Below the pieces are notes generated by a model that was not told the origin of the DNA, searched no databases, and saw only the letters and a program-made list of their open reading frames with translations. Below, in pieces: positions 1 to 5,363 of a DNA stretch of 22,131 bases (position 1 is its first letter; each line of letters opens with the position of its first letter). A program made the position numbers and the translations under genes. The stretch lies in assembly GCA_005879065.1 (NCBI GenBank), contig VBLU01000060.1:1-22131 (forward strand), in the 5' to 3' direction. This stretch comes from Methanobacteriota archaeon. GTDB taxonomy: Archaea > Thermoplasmatota > Thermoplasmata > RBG-16-68-12.

Positions 1-799
1 GAACCCCGGACTGGATCATGCGCGGGATGTTCGGCGTCATGCCGAAGAAGGCGTTCGATCGAGGGCACAGGACGATCGGGACGGCTGCATCGGCGCAGCG
101 TGTCAGGTCGGCATCCGTCGCGTGGAGCATGTGGACGAGGAACGTCGGGGAGAGGTCGAGGACCTTGTCGATGTCCTCTCGGATGCGCTCGGAGCAGTGG
201 ATGGCGAACGTCTTCTTCTCCCGACGGACCTGCGCAGCGAGCTTCTGGATCGCGTCTTCGGGCCAATCGACGTAGGCGCTGACCGCGATGCCATCCGACG
301 CGCGCAAGATCGCGGAGACCTCGCGGGCATCGTACTCCAGGGCCATCGGCCTCCCGAGGGCAACTCCCTGAAGGGGCATCGCCGCGACCGCGGCGTACAT
401 GAGTTTGAGTCCTTTCAGGCCGCCCTCTCGGAAATCGGAGAAGCCCGTCGTCCCCGTTCGAAGCATCGTCGCCATCGCGCGCCGCATGGCCCCGATGACG
501 GCGTCGTCCTTCGCTTTCGCCAAGATCCGATGTTTGAGCCCATGTGGCGGAGCGACGAGCTCCTCCAAGGTCCCTGTGAGTTCTTGCGTGACGACGGCGT
601 CGCCCAGGTGCGTGTGCGCATTCCAGAGGCCCGGGATGATCAGTCCGGTCGCGAGGGGATTCCGCGCCCGGCCGGGTCGGACTTCGAGGATGACGTCCTC
701 TTCCCAACCCACCGTGCCTTCCCGGAAACGCCGTCCATCGTAGAACCAGCCCGCGACGCGTTTCACATCCGCGCGAAGGGGCCGAATTGCCTTTAACAT
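1..799 (-). CDS. amidohydrolase family protein (3' end cut by window edge)
   Basis: The minus-strand frame from the ATG at 797-799 stays open for 266 codons to the window edge, so the C-terminal part is missing. The protein carries the metal-binding HxH motif of the amidohydrolase superfamily in the context PGLWNAHTHLGD (about residues 62-73). Further motifs expected of the family follow: GTTGFSDFREGG (about 115-126), AIHCSE (about 202-207), FLVHMLHAT and CPRSNAFFG. These fit a metal-dependent hydrolase acting on a C-N bond, of the cytosine-deaminase/chlorohydrolase-like type; the substrate cannot be told. The start is supported by a TATA-like box at 829-836, about 34 bases upstream, giving a very short leader. 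The same box could also serve the tRNA fragment on the other strand. No sign of truncation other than the window edge. Confidence 0.88.
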   Translation of the reverse strand, partial: MLKAIRPLRADVKRVAGWFYDGRRFREGTVGWEEDVILEVRPGRARNPLATGLIIPGLWNAHTHLGDAVVTQELTGTLEELVAPPHGLKHRILAKAKDDAVIGAMRRAMATMLRTGTTGFSDFREGGLKGLKLMYAAVAAMPLQGVALGRPMALEYDAREVSAILRASDGIAVSAYVDWPEDAIQKLAAQVRREKKTFAIHCSERIREDIDKVLDLSPTFLVHMLHATDADLTRCADAAVPIVLCPRSNAFFGMTPNIPRMIQSGV

Positions 800-828
800 T
801 GGCGGCCCCGCCCGAGTCGTCTCGGAAT

Positions 829-836
829 CTTTATGG
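829..836. promoter_or_regulatory. TATA-like box shared by two divergent genes
   Basis: The sequence tctttatgg lies about 28 bases before the first base of the tRNA-Thr fragment on the plus strand. Read on the other strand (CCATAAAGA) it lies about 34 bases before the amidohydrolase ATG. Both distances suit an archaeal TATA box. Whether it works in both directions is inferred. Confidence 0.5.
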
Positions 837-860
837 CGTGGGAGCTTTCCTCGCGGTTGC

Positions 861-899
861 GCCACCGTAGCTCAGCCGGTTAGAGCGGCAGTTTCGTAA
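861..899 (+). tRNA. tRNA-Thr(CGT), 5' half only
   Basis: The sequence reads as the 5' half of a tRNA: acceptor strand GCCACCG, TA, D-arm GCTC-AGCCGGTTA-GAGC, G26, anticodon stem strand GCAGT and loop TTCGTAA with anticodon CGT (threonine). The expected 3' anticodon strand ACTGC, variable loop, T-arm and acceptor CGGTGGC do not follow. I found no TTCRA-type T-loop arm with matching acceptor down to about 1120. A TATA-like box sits about 28 bases upstream, so the fragment could be transcribed. It may be the remnant of a broken tRNA gene, the 5' half of a gene with an unusually long intron, or one half of a split (trans-spliced) tRNA gene. The break lies beside position 37/38, the usual archaeal intron or split position. 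Confidence 0.6.
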
Positions 900-1120
900 T
901 TTGTCCGAACGGTTCCTTCAAGTCTTTTCCGTCCTGACGGACTCATTCTCGGAAGTCGAAATGTCACAGGTCAATGTGAGGATCCCTCCGCGAGTCCCGA
1001 AGCCGAAGGCCGCGGGCCTGATCTTGCCGCGGAGGTTCGTGCGGCGGCTCCTGGTGCCCTGACCTAAGGACGGATGGGTCATTGAGTCGAATAGACCTTT
1101 GCCTCGGATGGCGTCCCATT
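900..1120. other. spacer between tRNA fragment and TMEM175 gene, no convincing gene
   Basis: This stretch lies between a halved tRNA gene and the shortened 3' end of a membrane protein gene. I see no T-arm, no clear terminator and no full gene. One small plus-strand frame at 961-1062 is listed separately. The stretch may be the scar of a rearrangement. Confidence 0.4.
961..1062 (+). CDS. possible 33-residue ORF starting like a ribbon-helix-helix protein
   Basis: A short frame starts MSQVNVRIPP, which resembles the first beta strand of CopG-like ribbon-helix-helix regulators. It then turns proline- and arginine-rich and stops after 33 residues, too short for the two helices of the fold. I see no clear ribosome binding site. 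It may be a decayed regulator gene or a chance frame. Confidence 0.15.
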   Translation: MSQVNVRIPPRVPKPKAAGLILPRRFVRRLLVP

Positions 1121-1588
1121 CTAGTTCCAGGAGGGGCGCCTCGGACCCAGGTGGTGGTGGACCGTCGCGTACCAGTAGCTCCCGTAGAGGGAGAGCTGGA
1201 CCGCGAGGAGATTGAAGCCGTATGCCGCGATCGTCAACTGCTGGATTTCGTGGTGGCCGAGGAGGGCCGTCGTCAGCGGGAGGAGGCCGACGAAGAGGAG
1301 GAGAAGGTTGTTCAGCCAGATCAGAGTCCGATCCGTACGCCGGACGTAGTAGAACGCGATATGGTGGCCGACCCAGAACACGGCAACCGTGACGAAGCTG
1401 AGTGCGTAGACGAGGACGCCCACGAGGATGGAATCGCGGTCCGGGAGCGGCTGAATCGGCTGACCCGTGATGTACGGAATGGTGAGGCTCAACCCAAGGA
1501 TCGTCATGACCGCTCCGAAGATGCCGTCCGTGAGAGATTCGACCCTCGCCTTCCCCAGTCCCGCGACGGACCCGCTTTGCGTGCTCAT
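1121..1588 (-). CDS. TMEM175 family potassium channel-like protein (DUF1211), short
   Basis: The 155-residue protein matches the TMEM175/DUF1211 family, whose characterised members are potassium-permeable channels of the cell membrane. Near the N-terminus is RVESLTDGIFGAVMTILGL, corresponding to the family's R-x-x-x-FSDG segment of helix 1 but with LTDG for FSDG. SFVTVAVFWVGHHIAFYYV and WLNNLLLLFVGLLPLTTALLG match helices 3 and 4, and AAYGFNLLAVQLSLYGSYWY is the next helix. Family members usually run to about 200 residues; this one stops soon after helix 5, so the last helix seems lost. The ATG at 1588 is chosen because a TATA-like box (CTTATAG on this strand, 1617-1623) lies about 32 bases upstream; in-frame codons further upstream lie under the promoter. 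The gene is divergent from the membrane protein at 1726. Confidence 0.75.
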   Translation of the reverse strand: MSTQSGSVAGLGKARVESLTDGIFGAVMTILGLSLTIPYITGQPIQPLPDRDSILVGVLVYALSFVTVAVFWVGHHIAFYYVRRTDRTLIWLNNLLLLFVGLLPLTTALLGHHEIQQLTIAAYGFNLLAVQLSLYGSYWYATVHHHLGPRRPSWN

Positions 1589-1616
1589 GGATTTGACAAG
1601 CCATCGCCACAGTGAG

Positions 1617-1623
1617 CTATAAG
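1617..1623 (-). promoter_or_regulatory. TATA-like box for the TMEM175 gene
   Basis: CTTATAG on the minus strand lies about 32 bases upstream of the ATG at 1588, which suits a leaderless or nearly leaderless transcript. On the plus strand it reads CTATAAG and might also serve the divergent gene. Confidence 0.5.
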
Positions 1624-1725
1624 TTCGGCCCATCCCACGAGGGTTCGCGAACGGCTGAGCGGAGCCGCGCGGCGGTCGATTGCGAAATCTTCAACTCGGT
1701 TGGGCCCATTCGGTCGCCGGGAGAG

Positions 1726-2511
1726 ATGCTGCCAAACGGCACGTCCCAGCCGTCTCGGAAGTCCCGCGGGTGGTTCCTCGTCGCGGTCCTCGCCATAGTC
1801 ATCGCCGCGGTCGTGATGTCGGCCGTTCTCCTCTGGCTTTGGCACCAGACGACGTTGCAACCGCGAGTCACGCTGACGGCCGCGAACTACGTCACCGAAG
1901 CCTGCGTCCCCATGGGGAACGGCTACTACGCGAACCGTTTTCGCTGGACCTTCACGCTCGTGAACACGGGCACCGCGGATGGGGACGCGTCGATTGGATT
2001 CCTCTTGGATGGAAACTCCCTCGGCTATAGCCATTTCTTTGTGCCTCAGCATTCACAGGTGACAGGGAACGCGAACCTGTTCGGTTCCGGATCGTTGACT
2101 CCTGGCCAGTGCCCCTCGGAAACTCCCGGCATCTCTCTGGCGTCCGTCGCTGGAGGATTCGTCCTGGACATTCCTATGGTCATCGAGAGTTTCGTCCGCC
2201 CGGTCGCCACCATCGGTTTCACCGGTGCGTGGCTCGGCTTCTTGCAATATCAGGCGCAGCGACGGAAGTCTTCCGTCTTCGAAGATCTTGGTGCGTCCGG
2301 GTGGGGGGTCGCCGTATCCACCGTCCTCGCGGCAGGTTTCTTTGCGAATGTCCTCACCGTTTTCCTCGTGACGCCATACAACGTTCCGGTCGACTGGACG
2401 GTCGCCACCCTGTATGGTGTCGTGTTCTCCATGCTCGGAGTCATCTTCTTCGCCTTGGGGTACCGCGAAATGCTCCGGGTGGGACGACGGAAAAAGCTCA
2501 ACACCAGGTGA
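1726..2511 (+). CDS. membrane protein of unknown function with an external beta-rich domain
   Basis: I do not recognise this 261-residue protein. It has a basic N-terminus followed by a strong hydrophobic helix (about residues 16-38), then an apparently external segment of about 110 residues with TFTLVNTGTADGDASIGFLL. That segment resembles the CARDB/NEW-type beta-sandwich found in archaeal surface proteins. Two cysteines in it could pair. Then come three hydrophobic segments, including WGVAVSTVLAAGFFANVL and YGVVFSMLGVIFFALGY, and a basic tail RVGRRKKLNTR. The frame is open upstream to a GTG at 1612, but the ATG at 1726 is preferred because it follows GGGAGAG and starts just before the basic residues and membrane helix. 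The gene ends 9 bases before the convergent permease gene. Confidence 0.7.
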   Translation: MLPNGTSQPSRKSRGWFLVAVLAIVIAAVVMSAVLLWLWHQTTLQPRVTLTAANYVTEACVPMGNGYYANRFRWTFTLVNTGTADGDASIGFLLDGNSLGYSHFFVPQHSQVTGNANLFGSGSLTPGQCPSETPGISLASVAGGFVLDIPMVIESFVRPVATIGFTGAWLGFLQYQAQRRKSSVFEDLGASGWGVAVSTVLAAGFFANVLTVFLVTPYNVPVDWTVATLYGVVFSMLGVIFFALGYREMLRVGRRKKLNTR

Positions 2512-2520
2512 AGCGGGCGG

Positions 2521-3894
2521 TCATGGGTCACCGCCAGAAACGAGCGGCGTCGACCGCGCGAATCCTTGTTCGACCTTCGAGAAGACCACGTGGAGACCGG
2601 CGGCGAGGGCGAACGATGGCAACGTCGCACCGATCGGGAGGCCGAACCAGACGATCACGAAGTACAGAGCCGTCCCGGGGAACCAGCTCGCGAAGGCCGG
2701 CCACCGCCAGCGCGGCGCCGCTTGGAAGAAGTCGCTTGGCGAATAGCGTGAGCGACGCACTACAAAGGTCTCGGCGATCACGACTCCCAGCAGAGGGACG
2801 AAGAGTCCTCCGATCAGGAGGAGGAACGTCTCATACGGTCCACCGATCCCTTGGCCCGAGCCGACCAAGTACCAAGCCGCGGCGATGCCAATCAACGTGG
2901 AGCCGACAATCGTCGTCGCCTGTCTACGGCGCACGGAAAGATTCTGGACGGACACGGCCGCGGAGTACACGTCCGCAAAAGCGTTGTCGGTCTCGTCGAC
3001 GAGGATCGCGAGCAACGGCAGGGCGCTCAGACCCAGGAGACCGAGGGTCGCCAAGAAAGCATACGGGTCTTGCGGGTCCAATCCGAACGAGGTGATCCCG
3101 AGGAGGACGAGCGCGGCCCCGATCAGGTAGAAGGACGTGTTCGCGACGACGTAGCCAAGGCTCGTGCCCGCGGCTGCCTCTCCGGGTGAACGGGCGAACC
3201 GATTGTAGTCCGAGATCAACGGCCACCACGAGATCGGCATCGCGACGACAAGGTCCAGTCCCAGGAGGAGCGAAGCGGTCCCGGCGAATCGGCCGGCCAC
3301 CGGGGCGGGCCGAACGTTGAGGTCCAAGTGATGGAGTCCGAGGGCGATCGCGACGGCGATCGTCGAGCCGTAGACGATCCAGATCGCGAAGCGCTCGAGC
3401 CAGTTTCGGACGACCGCCAGGGGGCCCCCGAGGGCGAGACCCATCGTGACCCCGCCCCAGATCGGCACGAAGAACGCCGCCGTCCAGGGTCCCAGAAAAT
3501 TCCTCGTCACGATGGCGGTCGCCTGCGCCATCACGAGGAGTTCGAACGCGGTCCAACCGAGGAGTTGGAGGATGTTCAAGGCGGTCGGCGCATAGGATCC
3601 GACCCGGCCCAAGACCGGTCGGAGGCTGACCATCGTCGGCACGCCCGCTCGACTGCCGTGATGACCCGCCCCCGCAAGGAGGAGGCTCCCGAGGAGGGAA
3701 CCTCCGAGCGACACGAGCGCGGCCTCCCAGAGCGAGAGACCGAACGCGGTGACGAGGAGCGCCCCCGCGGCGAGGACGAGGAGTCCGGCGCCCAGGCTCG
3801 ACCACAGGATGAACAGGTCGAACGTCCGCAGGACTCGGAGCGACGCCGGGACGGGTTCCACGCCCCAGTCGGGAGGCCTCCGCAGTCGGACCAT
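2521..3894 (-). CDS. NCS1 family nucleobase/cytosine-type permease
   Basis: The 457-residue protein has about twelve hydrophobic segments and matches the nucleobase:cation symporter-1 family, which brings purines, pyrimidines or related compounds such as hydroxymethylpyrimidine across the cell membrane. Family landmarks are the N-terminal PPDWGVEPVP followed by the first helix, LNILQLLGWTAFELLVMAQA in helix 3, and PISWWPLISDYNRFARSP in the central part, where the SWxP...DYxRF pattern is typical. DETDNAFADVYSAAVS follows as in CodB/CytX-like members. Length is normal. The ATG at 3892-3894 lies about 26 bases downstream of a TATA-like box (GTTATAG on this strand), pointing to a leaderless transcript. 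The substrate is not resolved; no thiamine or pyrimidine genes are adjacent to guide the choice. Confidence 0.88.
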   Translation of the reverse strand: MVRLRRPPDWGVEPVPASLRVLRTFDLFILWSSLGAGLLVLAAGALLVTAFGLSLWEAALVSLGGSLLGSLLLAGAGHHGSRAGVPTMVSLRPVLGRVGSYAPTALNILQLLGWTAFELLVMAQATAIVTRNFLGPWTAAFFVPIWGGVTMGLALGGPLAVVRNWLERFAIWIVYGSTIAVAIALGLHHLDLNVRPAPVAGRFAGTASLLLGLDLVVAMPISWWPLISDYNRFARSPGEAAAGTSLGYVVANTSFYLIGAALVLLGITSFGLDPQDPYAFLATLGLLGLSALPLLAILVDETDNAFADVYSAAVSVQNLSVRRRQATTIVGSTLIGIAAAWYLVGSGQGIGGPYETFLLLIGGLFVPLLGVVIAETFVVRRSRYSPSDFFQAAPRWRWPAFASWFPGTALYFVIVWFGLPIGATLPSFALAAGLHVVFSKVEQGFARSTPLVSGGDP

Positions 3895-3916
3895 CCGTCG
3901 CCGGAACGCGGTCGGG

Positions 3917-3923
3917 CTATAAC
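3917..3923 (-). promoter_or_regulatory. TATA-like box for the NCS1 permease
   Basis: GTTATAG on the minus strand lies about 26 bases upstream of the permease ATG, the spacing expected for a leaderless archaeal transcript. Confidence 0.5.
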
Positions 3924-3953
3924 GCGTTGATGGGGTGCCGACTGACGAGCCGC

Positions 3954-5207
3954 TCAGGCCTTGGGCTCGCCTTTCGCGAACTTCTTGTAAGCATGTCGCA
4001 ACGACGTGACGAGGGGCAGCTCCCTCCCCGCGAGGAAATTGATGAGGGCGCCCCCGCCCGTGCTCACGTGGTCGATCCGGTCTTGGAGGCCAAACTGCTC
4101 CACCGCCGCCACGGTGTGCCCGCCGCCGACGACGGAGAGTCCGTCGGACTCCGCGACCGCGGTCAGGAGTTCCCGCGTCCCGACGGAGAATGGGTCCAGC
4201 TCGAAGACGCCGGCGGGACCGTTGAAGAAGATCGTCTTCGCGCGATGGATCACGTCGACGTAGTGGGCGATTGTGTCTAGGCCGATATCGTACACAAGGA
4301 GGTTCGCCGGGAGCGATTCGACCGTGACAGGCCTCCGCTCCCCGTCGTCGTTCAAGACGACGTCGGTGGGGAGGAGGATCCGGGTCGGGAATTTTTTTAG
4401 CAGATCTTTGCTGTCGGCGCGGGCTTGTTCATAGTCCTCGATCTCCCGTCGCATGAACTCCGTCGTCGGATCGCCAGGGTCCACGCCGGACGCGTCGAGG
4501 AAGATGTTCGCCACGCCGCCGGACGTGAGGACCGTGTCCACGACGTCCTTCTCGAGCAGGTGTCGGGCCACCGCGATCGAATCGTCGGCTTTCACGCCCC
4601 CCAGGTGGGCCACCTTCGGATGTTCTGGATTCTGGACCGCCTGGGTGAGCATCGTCAGTTCACGCTCCATGACCCGACCGGCGAGGGACGGGAGGACGTC
4701 GCAGAATCCGACGAGGCTGGGCTGTGCCCGGTGGGCCGCGGCGAAGGCGTCGAGGATGAAGTATTCCGCGTGGGGTGCGAGGCGCTGCACGATATGCGTC
4801 TTGGCCATCTTCTCGAGCTTGGCGTCGGCGAGGGCTTCCTCCTCCGCATAGAACCGGGTATTCTCCAGGACGATGACGTCGCCGACCTGCATTGCATCGA
4901 TCGCCTCGATCGCGGGACGGCCGAAGAGGCTCGAAACATATCGGACGGGGCGGCCGAGGAGGGCACCGATCCGTTCCGCGTGCGCCTCGAGGGTCGTGAA
5001 ATCGTCCTTCCCCGGGCGAGATTGATGGGCCAGGAGGGCGACCTTCGAATGCCGGAGCTCGCGAATCGTCGTGAGGTGCTCCCGAATCCGCGCGTCGTTC
5101 AGGAGCTGTCCCGTCGCCGGGTCGACCGGAGAGTTGATGTCCACCCGGAGGAGCACGGTATGGCCTGCGAGGTCAAAATCGTCCATCGTGAAGAAATCCC
5201 GGGCCAT
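3954..5207 (-). CDS. pgk: phosphoglycerate kinase
   Basis: This 417-residue protein is an archaeal-type phosphoglycerate kinase, which transfers phosphate between 1,3-bisphosphoglycerate and ADP in glycolysis and gluconeogenesis in the cytoplasm. The N-terminal domain has TVLLRVDINSPVD (the family's LRVDxNxP motif), LLAHQSRPG and LENTRFY, carrying the basic residues that bind phosphoglycerate. The C-terminal nucleotide domain has HLGGVKADDS, TSGGVANIFL, FFNGPAGVFE and SVVGGGHTVAAV, followed by HVSTGGGALINFLAG near the end. Length is normal. The frame opens 14 codons further upstream, but the ATG at 5205-5207 is chosen because a TATA-like box (CTATTATG, 5230-5239) is centred about 28 bases upstream. 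The gene stands alone and is divergent from the DnaA-DUF835 gene. Confidence 0.96.
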   Translation of the reverse strand: MARDFFTMDDFDLAGHTVLLRVDINSPVDPATGQLLNDARIREHLTTIRELRHSKVALLAHQSRPGKDDFTTLEAHAERIGALLGRPVRYVSSLFGRPAIEAIDAMQVGDVIVLENTRFYAEEEALADAKLEKMAKTHIVQRLAPHAEYFILDAFAAAHRAQPSLVGFCDVLPSLAGRVMERELTMLTQAVQNPEHPKVAHLGGVKADDSIAVARHLLEKDVVDTVLTSGGVANIFLDASGVDPGDPTTEFMRREIEDYEQARADSKDLLKKFPTRILLPTDVVLNDDGERRPVTVESLPANLLVYDIGLDTIAHYVDVIHRAKTIFFNGPAGVFELDPFSVGTRELLTAVAESDGLSVVGGGHTVAAVEQFGLQDRIDHVSTGGGALINFLAGRELPLVTSLRHAYKKFAKGEPKA

Positions 5208-5229
5208 CAGAATGCGACAGAAAGACGCG

Positions 5230-5239
5230 GCATAATAGC
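5230..5239 (-). promoter_or_regulatory. TATA-like box for pgk
   Basis: GGCTATTATG on the minus strand is centred about 28 bases upstream of the chosen pgk ATG, which suits a leaderless transcript and argues against the in-frame ATG at 5249. Confidence 0.5.
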
Positions 5240-5315
5240 CTTTTTGCATCGCGCCGGTGGCGGTTTTCCCCCTGGGGCCAGGCGTGTGTTCTCAAACGGG
5301 GGAACTAGGTTGCAA

Positions 5316-5325
5316 CCTTTTTAGA
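5316..5325 (+). promoter_or_regulatory. TATA-like box for the DnaA-DUF835 gene
   Basis: cctttttaga on the plus strand predicts a transcript start near 5343-5348. That is downstream of the out-of-frame ATG at 5338 and shortly upstream of a GAGGG at 5353-5357 and the ACG at 5364. Confidence 0.4.
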
Positions 5326-5363
5326 GGGGCCCGGGGGATGGACGCAAGGACCGAGGGAAACCT

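Noticed and set aside
1237..1270. ACTGC followed by a GGTGGCC stretch, as a possible 3' half of the tRNA-Thr
   Set aside because: It lies inside the TMEM175 coding sequence and has no T-arm between the two matches; the resemblance is by chance.
918..1610. A longer minus-strand open frame overlapping the TMEM175 gene, possibly its true 3' end
   Set aside because: It is in another frame from the TMEM175 protein and its translation is Arg/Pro-rich without membrane helices, so it does not restore the missing helix.
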